A DNA stretch of 64,000 nt from LMUY01 sp965199095 (GCA_965199095.1 CBDAQM010000007.1:124001-188000); one strand, 5' to 3'. Positions 42,268 to 50,297 are shown, numbered from the stretch's first letter. The notes: generated from the sequence alone by a model not told the origin. Made by a program: numbers and translations.

Positions 42268-42472
42268 CCAAGATCTGAACCGATGTTCGGAGATGGCAAC
42301 AACCCCGCTGAGCTACCCCCTGATAGCTTGCCAGGCAGGGGATGCCGACGCACCGCCATCATCACAAATGCGCCATGTGGCTATTTTGTCTTGCTTTCGG
42401 TCGGACGACCGCCGGGCGACTGAGTCGCGATACCGGCAGGGCCGGGCGATACGAGGGAAATTTCTCACGACA
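42268..42472. other. Intergenic region between the kinase and tRNA-Leu
   Basis: No gene is seen in these 205 bp. It should contain the promoter of the minus-strand kinase gene, and on the minus strand the sequence beyond tRNA-Leu. The only structure noted is the hairpin CGGTCG-GA-CGACCG at 42398-42411, which has no T-tract on either strand. Confidence 0.5.
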
Positions 42473-42554
42473 TGCGGGTGGTCGGGGTCGAACCGACACT
42501 CCTTGCGGAACCGGATTTTGAGTCCGGCGCGTCTACCAATTCCACCACACCCGC
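42473..42554 (-). tRNA. tRNA-Leu (CAA)
   Basis: On the minus strand the acceptor GCGGGTG pairs with CACCCGC; the anticodon stem CCGGA/TCCGG holds loop CTCAAAA (anticodon CAA); a class II variable arm is present, and the T arm is GTCGG-TTCGACC-CCGAC. The discriminator is A73. CCA is not encoded (TGT follows), unlike the three other tRNA genes of the window. Confidence 0.95.
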
Positions 42555-42661
42555 GCGACGTGCAGCACGATAAGCCAGGCGGTCATGCCACAAACGCAGC
42601 GTTGCCGTCCAGAACGTCTTGCCCGCTGTCGAAGCACACTCCGCGGGTGGATCGCTTTGCA

Positions 42662-42690
42662 TTGCGCCAGCCAGTCAACGCGGCTATAGA
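42662..42690 (+). promoter_or_regulatory. Promoter of tRNA-Asn
   Basis: TTGCGC (42662-42667), a 17-bp spacer and TATAGA (42685-42690) lie 17 bp ahead of the tRNA. The bases just after the -10 box are all G or C, which is the usual discriminator of stringently controlled stable RNA promoters. Confidence 0.55.
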
Positions 42691-42706
42691 CGCCGCCGCG
42701 CGGTGA

Positions 42707-42782
42707 TCCCGAATAGCTCAGTTGGTAGAGCAAGCGACTGTTAATCGCTCGGTCGTAGGTTCGAGTCCTACTTCGGGAGCCA
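42707..42782 (+). tRNA. tRNA-Asn (GTT)
   Basis: Acceptor TCCCGAA/TTCGGGA, D arm GCTC-AGTTGGTAGA-GAGC type, anticodon stem GCGA/TCGC with loop CTGTTAA (anticodon GTT), T arm GTAGG-TTCGAGT-CCTAC, discriminator G and encoded CCA are all visible. The 3' end and its flank are imperfectly repeated at 43492-43523. A GC-rich hairpin CCGCGGT/ACCGCGG (42848-42864) follows. Confidence 0.97.
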
Positions 42783-42870
42783 ACTGCGCCTGCTTCAATG
42801 TACGTTGTAGCGCAGTGAAGCTTCTCCTTCCCGTCTACCCCCTTTGGCCGCGGTAGGACCGCGGATGTGC

Positions 42871-42911
42871 GTCAACTATAGTTGACATGCCCATTTCGTG
42901 TATCTTATAGT
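42871..42911 (+). promoter_or_regulatory. Promoter and palindromic operator of the toxin-antitoxin remnant
   Basis: A perfect 16-bp palindrome GTCAACTATAGTTGAC (42871-42886) overlaps a consensus -35 box TTGACA (42882-42887). A -10 box TATAGT follows at 42906-42911 after 18 bp. The half-site TATAGTTGAC recurs as TATAGTTTAC around the -10 box. Antitoxins normally repress their own operon at such sites. The toxin GTG at 42918 is only 7 bp beyond the -10 box, so the transcript may be leaderless. Confidence 0.7.
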
Positions 42912-42917
42912 TTACGG

Positions 42918-43004
42918 GTGCAAGCCAGCAGCCTGATTGAAGTCCGTCAGACCGAAGCGTTCGCCGCCTGGTTGGCCGGGCTGGCAGCCGACCTGAAAGG
43001 ATAG
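42918..43004 (+). pseudogene. Internally deleted RelE/HigB-type toxin remnant
   Basis: A 28-codon frame (GTG 42918 to TAG 43002) joins what looks like the start of a phage-derived RelE/HigB toxin (IEVRQTEAFAAWLAGL) to its usual end (AADLKG). The central 60-70 residues that carry the RNase fold are missing without loss of frame. It keeps the promoter and the 3-base gap to the antitoxin gene, so it may persist as a leader for antitoxin translation. It cannot encode an active toxin. The call relies on family memory, not a search. Confidence 0.65.
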
Positions 43005-43007
43005 ACC

Positions 43008-43292
43008 ATGCCCATCAAGACCATCCCATTCGACGCGGCCGAGCAGATCACGAGCCAAGAGGGGCAGGCGTTTCTCCTCAATGACGCCCTGGAGAGCGGC
43101 GACGCCACTTATATCACCAACGCGCTCAACACGATCGCCAAGGCGCGCGGGATGGCGCACGTGGCGCGTGAGGCAGGCGTTACCCGCGCCGGCCTCTATA
43201 AGGCCCTCAGCGGCGACAGTGACCCGCGGCTTACGACGGTGATGGGCGTCACCAAGGCGCTGGGGATCAAGCTGGTGGCGGTGGCGGTATAG
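43008..43292 (+). CDS. Addiction module antidote protein (HigA-like, helix-turn-helix)
   Basis: The 94-residue protein matches the putative antidote family that pairs with RelE/HigB toxins: FDAAEQITSQEGQAFLLNDA at the N-terminus, then a helix-turn-helix (HVAREAGVTRAGLYKALSGD), and a closing TTVMGVTKALGIKLVA. It would bind the upstream palindrome. GAAAGGA (42995-43001), inside the toxin remnant, is its ribosome site. With the toxin deleted it is now an orphan antitoxin. It lies just downstream of tRNA-Asn and before an att-like repeat. Confidence 0.85.
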   Translation: MPIKTIPFDAAEQITSQEGQAFLLNDALESGDATYITNALNTIAKARGMAHVAREAGVTRAGLYKALSGDSDPRLTTVMGVTKALGIKLVAVAV

Positions 43293-43666
43293 GTCTGCCG
43301 CGCGCTGGACTTGGGGCGGGAGGCGGGGCTTACTGCCGCGATGCGCCAGCCCGACGGACCGACGACTTCGACGATGGCGGCACGCCCATGTGGCGGCCGC
43401 GGCAGAATGAGGCCCACGCCGGATACAAGAGTGGGACCGGCCAACGAAGCGAAGACTGCATAGGGTCAATGTGTTCTGTCGCATGGCCCGCTCCTATTTC
43501 GGGGAACCAACTGCGTCTGGTTCTGGCATACCTCTCTGTGCCAACACGCGACGCTAACCTGGGACATAGCCGGGGATCCGCGCCCTGTCATCGGAGCGTC
43601 ACGCCAGCTTGACGCTGCCTATGGCAGACCCGGCTCCATCGTCGACCATCCATACCGGAACCAATC
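43293..43666. other. Intergenic region with att-like repeat of the tRNA-Asn end
   Basis: No gene was found in these 374 bp. Bases 43492-43523 resemble the end of tRNA-Asn and its flank (42766-42796). Short frames here, such as 43388-43612, have no recognisable similarity and are treated as non-coding. Confidence 0.5.
43492..43523 (+). repeat. Imperfect direct repeat of the tRNA-Asn 3' end (possible att site)
   Basis: TCCTATTTCGGGGAACCAAC then TGCGTCTGGTTC matches TCCTACTTCGGGAGCCAACT then GCGCCTGCTTC at 42766-42796, with about 26 of 32 positions the same. Elements that integrate into tRNA genes leave such direct repeats. The 725-bp unit between the two holds only the toxin-antitoxin remnant, so most of any element has been lost. 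Confidence 0.5.
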
Positions 43667-44797
43667 ATGACCTGCCTGACCAATGCCCGGATCGTCCTGC
43701 CCGACCGCGTCCTGCACGGAACGGTGGTCATGGACGGGGCGCGCATCGTTGCCGCGGAGGCCGGCGCCTCGCATGCGCCGGGCGCGGTGGACATGGACGG
43801 CGACATGCTGATCCCCGGCGTGGTGGACCTGCACACCGACAATCTGGAACGGCAGGTGCAGCCGCGCAGCAACGCGCGCTGGCCCTCCCGCTCCGCCATG
43901 GTGGCGCATGACGCGCAATGCGCCGCCGCAGGTGTGACCACGGTGCTGGACGCGCTGTGCCTGGGCGACCTCGGCTTCGACAAGGACCGCATCCGCACCT
44001 TCCGGGAAGGCGTGATCGACGGCGACGCGCTGGCCGGCACGGGGCTGCTGAAAAGCGAGCATTTCCTGCATCTGCGGTGCGAAATGCCGGCGCTGGACGT
44101 GATCGCCCTGCTGGACCCGGTGGCGGACCATCCGCGCGTGCGGATGATCAGCCTGATGGACCACTCGCCCGGCGTCGGCCAGTACGCCAACCTGGACCGC
44201 TACCGCGCGTTGCGGGCGAAGGAGGGGGTCGATCCCGCCACGATCGAGCGCCGGATCGGCGAATTGGTGGAACAGCGCGCCCGCCTGCGCGACCCGAACC
44301 GCCGCGCCCTGCTGGACCGGGTGCGGCCCGGCGGCACGGTGCTGGCCAGCCATGACGACCGCACCGCCGAGGAAGTGGACGAGAACCATCGCGACGGCAT
44401 CCGCATCAGCGAGTTCCCCGTCACGATGGAGGCGGCACGGGCGGCGCAGGCCCACGGCATGCAGGTGATCGCCGGCGCCCCCAACATCGTCCGCGGCGGT
44501 AGCCACAGCGGCAACGTCGCGGCCGCGGATTTGGTGCGGGAGCGTGCGGTGGACGCCTTCGCCTCCGACTACGTGCCGGCGAGCCTGGTGGAGGCCGCGT
44601 TCGGCTGCGTGCGCGACACGGCCATCACCCTGCCCGAGGCGATCGCCTTGGTGACCGACAGCCCGGCCCGGATGGCCGGCCTTGCCGACCGCGGCCGCAT
44701 CGCCGCCGGCTACCGCGCCGACCTGGTGCGGGTGCGGGTGCATGACGGCCTGCCGATCGTGCGCCAGGTGTGGCGCGCGGGCGAGCGCGTCATCTGA
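43667..44797 (+). CDS. phnM: Alpha-D-ribose 1-methylphosphonate 5-triphosphate diphosphatase
   Basis: PhnM is the amidohydrolase-fold enzyme of the C-P lyase pathway that removes pyrophosphate from the ribosyl-phosphonate triphosphate. The 376-residue protein has the metal-binding DLHTDNLERQVQPRSN, LKSEHFLHLRCE, LMDHSPGVGQYAN and ASHDDRTAEEVDENHRDGI blocks, typical for PhnM. ATG 43667 has a weak ribosome site. The neighbours are a DUF1045 gene and phnN, the usual end of phn clusters. The core lyase genes phnGHIJK are not in this window. Confidence 0.94.
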   Translation: MTCLTNARIVLPDRVLHGTVVMDGARIVAAEAGASHAPGAVDMDGDMLIPGVVDLHTDNLERQVQPRSNARWPSRSAMVAHDAQCAAAGVTTVLDALCLGDLGFDKDRIRTFREGVIDGDALAGTGLLKSEHFLHLRCEMPALDVIALLDPVADHPRVRMISLMDHSPGVGQYANLDRYRALRAKEGVDPATIERRIGELVEQRARLRDPNRRALLDRVRPGGTVLASHDDRTAEEVDENHRDGIRISEFPVTMEAARAAQAHGMQVIAGAPNIVRGGSHSGNVAAADLVRERAVDAFASDYVPASLVEAAFGCVRDTAITLPEAIALVTDSPARMAGLADRGRIAAGYRADLVRVRVHDGLPIVRQVWRAGERVI

Positions 44798-44828
44798 TGA
44801 TCAACGCGCCGCCGAGCGAGCGCGTCAT

Positions 44829-45491
44829 CTGACGGCGCGGGCGGCGGTCTATTACGCGCCGGCGCTGGACGACCCGCTCTGGGCCGCCGGCTGCGATTGG
44901 CTGGGCCGCGACGCGCAGACCGGCCGGCGCATCACCCATCCCGGCCGGGATGAGCTCACGGCCGAGCCACGGCGCTACGGCTTCCATGCCACGCTGAAGC
45001 CGCCGATGCGGCTGGCCCATCCGTGGAGCGCGCTGCTGGAGGACGCCGTGGCGCTGGCGGAGGGCATCGCGCCGTTCGCCTTGCCGCCCTTGGAAGTGGC
45101 GGCGATGGGGACGTTCCTGGCCCTGCGGGAGACGGTTTCCTGCCCGCCGCTGCACGCCTTGGCCGATGCCTGCGTCACCGGGCTGGACAGCCATCGCGTC
45201 CCGGCCGATGCGGCGGACATCGCCCGGCGCCGCCAATCCCGCCTCACGCCCGAGCAGGACGCGATGCTGCTCGACTGGGGCTATCCCCACGTCCTCGGCA
45301 CGTGGCGGTTCCACATGACGCTGAGCCGGACGCTCTCCCCGGCGGAACGGGCGGTCATGGAGCCGGAAGCAGTGGCGCATTTCGCCGCGGCGCTGGCCCG
45401 GCCGCGCCAGGTGACGGAGATCTGCCTGTTCACCCAGGCGGCCCCGGGCGCTCCGTTCACTCTTGCAGAGCGTGTGAGGCTGCGCGGATAA
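44829..45491 (+). CDS. DUF1045 protein (phosphonate metabolism, 2H phosphoesterase-like)
   Basis: The 220-residue protein matches the phosphonate-cluster DUF1045 family, distantly related to 2H phosphoesterases. Two H-x-T/S-type motifs are visible, YGFHATLKPPM and WRFHMTLSRTL. The frame from about 44829 begins LTARAAVYYAPALDDPLW, but no ATG, GTG or TTG is suitably placed; CTG 44829 is the best available start. A 17-bp direct repeat (44781-44797 and 44816-44832) surrounds this spot and may have changed the original ATG. The gene overlaps the convergent phnN by 35 bp. Confidence 0.8.
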   Translation: MTARAAVYYAPALDDPLWAAGCDWLGRDAQTGRRITHPGRDELTAEPRRYGFHATLKPPMRLAHPWSALLEDAVALAEGIAPFALPPLEVAAMGTFLALRETVSCPPLHALADACVTGLDSHRVPADAADIARRRQSRLTPEQDAMLLDWGYPHVLGTWRFHMTLSRTLSPAERAVMEPEAVAHFAAALARPRQVTEICLFTQAAPGAPFTLAERVRLRG

Positions 45492-46020
45492 GGATGGCGG
45501 CCAACTGCCGCGCGCCTTCCTCCACGGTGCCGGTGTTCGCGATCGTATCGCGCTCGACCGGCAGCGGCAGCAGGATGGACCGGGCAAGCCGCCGGGCGAG
45601 GTCGTCCGCATCCTCCCGCCCGCGTTCGACCAGGCGGCTGGCGCGGAGCTGCGCCGGGGCCGTCACCTCCACCACGTGCACCCGGAAGCGCTGCGCCAGT
45701 TGCGGGATGGTGGCGCGGGACACGTTGGCCACCACGACGCGGCCGGCCTTCAAATCCGCGGCGATGCTGCCGGGCAACCCGTAGCGCAGGCCGTGCGCCC
45801 GCCATTGCAGCGCCAGGTGGCCGGCCTCGGCCCGGCGGTCGAACTCCTCGTCGGTGACGCTCTCATGCTTCTCGCCGCCCTCGATGACGGGGCGGGTGAC
45901 GACGCGGCGAACGAAGCGGAAGCGGCCGTCGCCGTCCAGCTTCGCGCGCGCCGCATCGATCAATGTGTCCTTGCCCGCGCCCGAGGCCCCCACCACCAGC
46001 ACAAGCATCCCTGCGGCCAC
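45457..46020 (-). CDS. phnN: Ribose 1,5-bisphosphate phosphokinase
   Basis: PhnN converts ribose 1,5-bisphosphate to PRPP, the last step that recovers ribose in phosphonate use. The 187-residue kinase has the P-loop VVGASGAGKDTLIDAAR (about 8-24), RRVVTRPVIEGGEKHESV and a lid region ERGREDADDLARRL. It is convergent with the DUF1045 gene and overlaps its 3' end. It is divergent from the gamma-glutamyltransferase gene. Confidence 0.93.
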   Translation of the reverse strand: MAAGMLVLVVGASGAGKDTLIDAARAKLDGDGRFRFVRRVVTRPVIEGGEKHESVTDEEFDRRAEAGHLALQWRAHGLRYGLPGSIAADLKAGRVVVANVSRATIPQLAQRFRVHVVEVTAPAQLRASRLVERGREDADDLARRLARSILLPLPVERDTIANTGTVEEGARQLAAILIRAASHALQE

Positions 46021-46081
46021 CCTGTCTTGTCCGGCGCGACCTTGGCGCTAGGCTGCGGCTGACGCAACGGAGCACGCCGCC

Positions 46082-47857
46082 ATGTTCACCACCCGACCCG
46101 AAATCGCCGGCACGTTCGGCGTCGTCGCCACGACCCACTGGCTGGCGAGCGGCGTGGGACAGGCCGTGCTGGAACGCGGCGGCAACGCGTTCGACGCCGC
46201 GGCCGCCGCGGCCTTCACGCTGCAGGTGGCGGAGCCGCACCTGAACGGACCGGGCGGCGACGCGCCGATCATCATCCACGACGCGAAGACCGGGAAGCAG
46301 ACGGTGATCTGCGGCCAAGGCCCGTCCCCGGCCGCCGCCACGCTGGCGGCGTTCGATGCCCTCGGCCTGGACCTGATCCCGGCGACCGGCGTGCTGCCGG
46401 CGGTGGTGCCGGGGTCGTTCGGCGCCTGGTGCGTGCTGCTGCGCGACTGGGGCACCTGGGAGCTGGCGGACGTGCTCGCCTTCGCGATCGGTTATGCGCA
46501 GAACGGCGTGCCGCTGGTGCCGCGGGTGCCGGCCACGATCGAAAGCGTGCGTCCGCTGTTCCAGGCCGAATGGCGCTCCAGCGCCGCGATCTGGCTGCCC
46601 GGCGGCAAGACGCCCGCCGTCGACGCGCTGTTCGCGAACCCGACCCTGGCGGAAACCTGGCGCCGCGTGCTGCGCGAGGCCGTCGGCGACACGCGCGAAG
46701 CGCGGATCGAGGCCGCGCGGCACGCCTGGTACCATGGCTTCGTCGCGGAGGCGGTCGGCGCGTTCTTCGCGGAGACGGACGTGCTGGACGTATCGGGACG
46801 CCACCATCGCGGCCTGCTCGCCGCCCAGGATTTCGCCGAATGGGAACCAGGGCTAGAGGCGCCGCTGGCGTACGACTATGCCGGGCACACGGTGCTGAAA
46901 TGCGGCCCGTGGAGCCAAGGCCCGGTCATGCTGCAGCAATTGGCGCTGCTCGCCGGGTTCGACATCGCAGCCATGGACCCGGTGGGCGCCGACTTCGTCC
47001 ACACCGTCGTCGAGTGCATGAAGCTCGCCTATGCCGACCGCGAGGCGTTCTACGGCGATCCGGACTTCACCGACGTGCCGCTGACGACGCTGCTGTCGCG
47101 CGACTACAACGACGCGCGTCGCCGGCTGATCGGCAGCGACGCCTCCTTCGAGTTGCGGCCCGGCGTGGTCGGCAACCGATCCCCCTGGGTGGACCACGAG
47201 GCCGCGTCGCGCGCGGATTTGCTCACCCGGGCGCCCGGCGCGGGGGAGCCGACGGTGGCCCGCATGGGGGTGATCGGCGCCGATACAGTGCATATCGACG
47301 TCATCGACCGCTGGGGCAACATGGTCAGCGCCACGCCCTCCGGTGGCTGGCTGCAATCCTCCCCGGCGATCCCGGGCCTGGGGTTCTGCATGGGCACGCG
47401 CGGGCAGATGTTCTGGCTGCGGCCGGACCTGCCGAACAGCCTGCAGCCGAAGAAGCGGCCGCGCACCACGTTGTCGCCGTCGATGGTGCTGCGCGACGGC
47501 AAGGCGTGGATGGCGTTCGGCACGCCCGGCGGCGAGCAGCAGGACCAGTGGTCGCCGATCTTCCTGCTGCGCCGCATCCATCACCGGCTGGGCATCCAGG
47601 CCGCGATCGACATGCCGTCCTTCCACAGCGAGCATTGGCCCAGCAGCTTCTGGCCGCGCGTCGCCCGGCCGGGCAAGCTGGTGCTGGAAGGCCGCTTCAG
47701 CCCGGCGGTGCGCGATGATCTCGCACGACGCGGACATCAGGTCAGCATGGGCGAAGATTGGTCCGAAGGCCGGCTCTCCGCCGCGGACCTGGCGGCCGGC
47801 GTGATGCATGCCGGCGCCAATCCGCGGGGCATGCAGGGGTACGCGGTTGGCCGATAA
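46082..47857 (+). CDS. Gamma-glutamyltransferase family protein
   Basis: The 591-residue Ntn-hydrolase is made as one chain that self-cleaves before a Thr. That residue is the Thr in ADTVHIDVIDRWGNM, which becomes the N-terminal nucleophile of the small subunit. Upstream blocks include GGNAFDAAAAAAFTLQVAEP and GPGGDAP. Family members cleave gamma-glutamyl or similar amide bonds. Several residues of the substrate loop differ from E. coli Ggt and no signal peptide is visible, so it may be a cytoplasmic relative such as a cephalosporin acylase-like enzyme. ATG 46082 is 61 bp from the divergent phnN. Confidence 0.9.
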   Translation: MFTTRPEIAGTFGVVATTHWLASGVGQAVLERGGNAFDAAAAAAFTLQVAEPHLNGPGGDAPIIIHDAKTGKQTVICGQGPSPAAATLAAFDALGLDLIPATGVLPAVVPGSFGAWCVLLRDWGTWELADVLAFAIGYAQNGVPLVPRVPATIESVRPLFQAEWRSSAAIWLPGGKTPAVDALFANPTLAETWRRVLREAVGDTREARIEAARHAWYHGFVAEAVGAFFAETDVLDVSGRHHRGLLAAQDFAEWEPGLEAPLAYDYAGHTVLKCGPWSQGPVMLQQLALLAGFDIAAMDPVGADFVHTVVECMKLAYADREAFYGDPDFTDVPLTTLLSRDYNDARRRLIGSDASFELRPGVVGNRSPWVDHEAASRADLLTRAPGAGEPTVARMGVIGADTVHIDVIDRWGNMVSATPSGGWLQSSPAIPGLGFCMGTRGQMFWLRPDLPNSLQPKKRPRTTLSPSMVLRDGKAWMAFGTPGGEQQDQWSPIFLLRRIHHRLGIQAAIDMPSFHSEHWPSSFWPRVARPGKLVLEGRFSPAVRDDLARRGHQVSMGEDWSEGRLSAADLAAGVMHAGANPRGMQGYAVGR

Positions 47858-47918
47858 CGTGCCGGACTGTCGATCCGGGCGCCGTGGGGTGGCGGACCGG
47901 CACCGCTAGCGCCCAGGC

Positions 47919-48131
47919 ATGTGGATCCGGTTGGACCTGTCCGGAACGTCGATTTGGTTCTGGCTTGGGCTGGCGGCCGAGCTGCACTGGGTCACCGTAA
48001 CCCTGGTCCTTCTGGCGACGATCCTCCTCGGGTCGTGCTGCCGCGGACTTGCACGCAGTCTCATTCTATTGCTCGCGCTGGTGGAAGTCGTGCTGGTCTC
48101 CGTCAGCCTCGCCGCCCTTTGGTTCTCATGA
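47919..48131 (+). CDS. Small hydrophobic membrane protein
   Basis: A 70-residue protein with two likely membrane helices (about 22-40, WVTVTLVLLATILLGSCC, and 45-68, SLILLLALVEVVLVSVSLAA). ATG 47919 has no strong ribosome site. I recognise no family. It ends 5 bp from the convergent cytochrome gene. Hydrophobicity and the gap between real genes support it, but it might be spurious. Confidence 0.45.
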   Translation: MWIRLDLSGTSIWFWLGLAAELHWVTVTLVLLATILLGSCCRGLARSLILLLALVEVVLVSVSLAALWFS

Positions 48132-48136
48132 CGCCG

Positions 48137-48706
48137 CTAGGACATCATGCGCTGCAGTTCCGGTTCCTTGTCGATGAACTGGTGCTTCAAGGCCCCCAGC
48201 ACGTGTAGCGCCAGCAGGGCGTACAGGATGTAGGCCAACGTGCTGTGGATCTGGAACCAGACGCTATGGACGTGCTCCTTGGTCGCGGGATCCAGCGCCA
48301 TGATCGGTGCGATGCGGGGCCAGGGCACAAGGCCGAACAGGTACAGCGGGTATTTGGCGGCGTCCTTGAACGCGGAATCATGAATCCAGCCGGAAATCGG
48401 CAAGCCGAGGATCAGCCCATAGAGCAGCAGGTGGGCGGCGTGAGCGCCCGCCCGCTCGACCTTCGGGTACGAGGCCGGCATGGCGGGCGGCGTGTGCGAC
48501 AGGCGCCACAGGATACGGAGCAACACAAGGCCAAGCACGGTGATGCCGATCGATTTATGCGTGTCGATCGCCGGGCGGACCAGGGTATCCGGGAACCAAT
48601 CCACGGTCCAAACCAGCAGCACGTTGCCGATGATGAGGACGGCGATCACCCAGTGCAGCACCATGGCGGTCCGCGTGTAACGATTGGCAACCATCATCTT
48701 GCTCAT
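48137..48706 (-). CDS. Cytochrome b561 family protein
   Basis: The 189-residue membrane protein has four predicted helices and the haem-binding His residues of the bacterial b561 group: RTAMVLHWVIAVLIIG, RPAIDTHKSIGITVLG, and two near the end in FQIHSTLAYILYALLALHVL. It transfers electrons in the inner membrane, possibly from quinol to superoxide as CybB does. ATG 48706 with AAGGGA upstream is preferred to the frame from 48751. It is divergent from the glycosyltransferase gene. Confidence 0.92.
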   Translation of the reverse strand: MSKMMVANRYTRTAMVLHWVIAVLIIGNVLLVWTVDWFPDTLVRPAIDTHKSIGITVLGLVLLRILWRLSHTPPAMPASYPKVERAGAHAAHLLLYGLILGLPISGWIHDSAFKDAAKYPLYLFGLVPWPRIAPIMALDPATKEHVHSVWFQIHSTLAYILYALLALHVLGALKHQFIDKEPELQRMMS

Positions 48707-48791
48707 AGTCCCTTCAACGCGACATAGCTGGGGCAAAGCGCCATACCACAAGACTGCCGGCTACGCCGCTGCAACAGCCTGGGACGCCTTC

Positions 48792-50258
48792 ATGAACGCT
48801 GCCGCCGTAGAACAGGAGTTGGCGCGCAAGCGGCTGACGATCTCGCCGCGCTATGCGCCGCCGCCGACGCCGCTGCGCAGCCGGCTGATCCATGGCGGCG
48901 CGTTCGCCGTGTGGGTGGTGCTGTTCGCGCGGGCCTTCCTGGGCGGCGGGCTGTTCGCCTGGTCAGCCGGCCTGGCCTACATCGCCTACGACACCGTGCT
49001 CGTGGCCTTCGTGTTCTGGCAGACCCTGGCGCTGCTGCGGCCGGCCAAGCCCTGGGATGGCGCGACGGAGCCGCCTGCCGCCACCATCATCGTCGCCGCG
49101 CATAACGAGGCGGGCACCCTGCCGATCACCCTGGCGGCGCTGTTCGCCCAAACCAGCCCGGCGGAGGTCATCCTGATCGCCGATGACGGGTCCAGCGACG
49201 GCACGGCCGAGCTGCTGGCGCGGGATTACGGCCTGGCGGCCCCGGCGCTGGGCGCGCTCAGCGGGTTCAGCACCACCCATCCCTCCCTGCGATGGCTGCG
49301 GCTGCCGCATGGCGGCAAGGCCCGCGCGCTGAACGTCGCATGCGCCGCATGCGAAACCGAATTGGTGCTGACGGTGGATGCCGACACGCTGCTGGAGCCG
49401 GGTGCGCTGGCCGCGATGCGGGACTCGTTCGCCGCCGACCCGGCGCTCGCGGCGGCGACGGGCGTGCTGACCCCGGTCTGCGGCCCGTCGCTGTCGGGCC
49501 GGCTGCTGCAATGGTTCCAGACCTACGAGTATGTCCGCAACTTCCTGTCGCGCTATGCCTGGATGCAGGAGGATGGGCTGCTGCTGATCTCCGGCGCCTT
49601 CGCCTGCTACCGCCGCCAGGCGCTGCTGGCGGTGGGCGGGTTCGACCCGGATTGCCTGGTCGAGGATTACGAGCTGACCCACCGGATGCGGGATTTCGCC
49701 GCGCGGCAGGGCATGGTGTGGCGGACCGGCGTGGTGGGCGCCGCCCACGCCCGGACCGACGCGCCGGCGACCATCGGCGCCTTCCTGCGGCAGCGCCGTC
49801 GCTGGTTCGGCGGCTTCCTGCAGACGCAGCTTTGGTACCGGCACATGGTCGGCAATCCCGGCTATGGCCATCTGGGGACGCGGATGCTGCCGGTCAAAGC
49901 CATCGACACGCTGCAGCCGATCTACGGCCTGACGGGGGCAGTGTTGCTGATCTGGTATCTGGTGACCGGCCATTTCGCCATCGTCGTGCCCGTGGCGGGG
50001 GTCATCTTGGCCAAGATCGTGCTCGACCTCGCGTTCTACCTGTGGTCGTTGCATTTGTATCGCCGCTGGCTGGGCCATTCCTCCGGCCTGTACCTGATCC
50101 CGGCGATCCTGGCGGCGCTGATCGAGCCGTTTACCTTCCAGTTGCTCCGCCATCTCGGCGCGGCGCTGGGCTGGGTGTCGTTCCTGACCGGCGCGCGGTC
50201 ATGGGGCGTGCAGGAGCGCCTGGGGGTTGTGGCGCCTGCCGCGGCGGTCCAACGATAG
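48792..50258 (+). CDS. Processive-type family 2 glycosyltransferase
   Basis: The 488-residue inner membrane enzyme has the GT-A fold with IADDGSSDGT, LTVDADTLLEPG, a catalytic acid segment LVEDYELTHRM and the QRRRWFGGF motif of hyaluronan/cellulose/N-acetylglucosamine polymer synthases. One or two membrane helices precede the domain (about 30-75) and three follow it (about 380-465). It probably makes an exopolysaccharide; the sugar is unknown. ATG 48792 is preferred to the longer frame from 48684. No other polysaccharide genes are adjacent. Confidence 0.9.
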   Translation: MNAAAVEQELARKRLTISPRYAPPPTPLRSRLIHGGAFAVWVVLFARAFLGGGLFAWSAGLAYIAYDTVLVAFVFWQTLALLRPAKPWDGATEPPAATIIVAAHNEAGTLPITLAALFAQTSPAEVILIADDGSSDGTAELLARDYGLAAPALGALSGFSTTHPSLRWLRLPHGGKARALNVACAACETELVLTVDADTLLEPGALAAMRDSFAADPALAAATGVLTPVCGPSLSGRLLQWFQTYEYVRNFLSRYAWMQEDGLLLISGAFACYRRQALLAVGGFDPDCLVEDYELTHRMRDFAARQGMVWRTGVVGAAHARTDAPATIGAFLRQRRRWFGGFLQTQLWYRHMVGNPGYGHLGTRMLPVKAIDTLQPIYGLTGAVLLIWYLVTGHFAIVVPVAGVILAKIVLDLAFYLWSLHLYRRWLGHSSGLYLIPAILAALIEPFTFQLLRHLGAALGWVSFLTGARSWGVQERLGVVAPAAAVQR

Positions 50259-50297
50259 GGCCTGGCTGAAGCAGTCGCGCTTGCAGCGTCGCCAGCC

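Noticed and set aside
42398..42411. Hairpin CGGTCG-GA-CGACCG as a terminator for tRNA-Leu
   Set aside because: No T-tract on either strand and it lies 60 bp beyond the tRNA; too weak to call.
43388..43612. 74-codon plus-strand frame between the antitoxin and phnM
   Set aside because: No ribosome site or similarity, and it runs through the att-like repeat; treated as non-coding.
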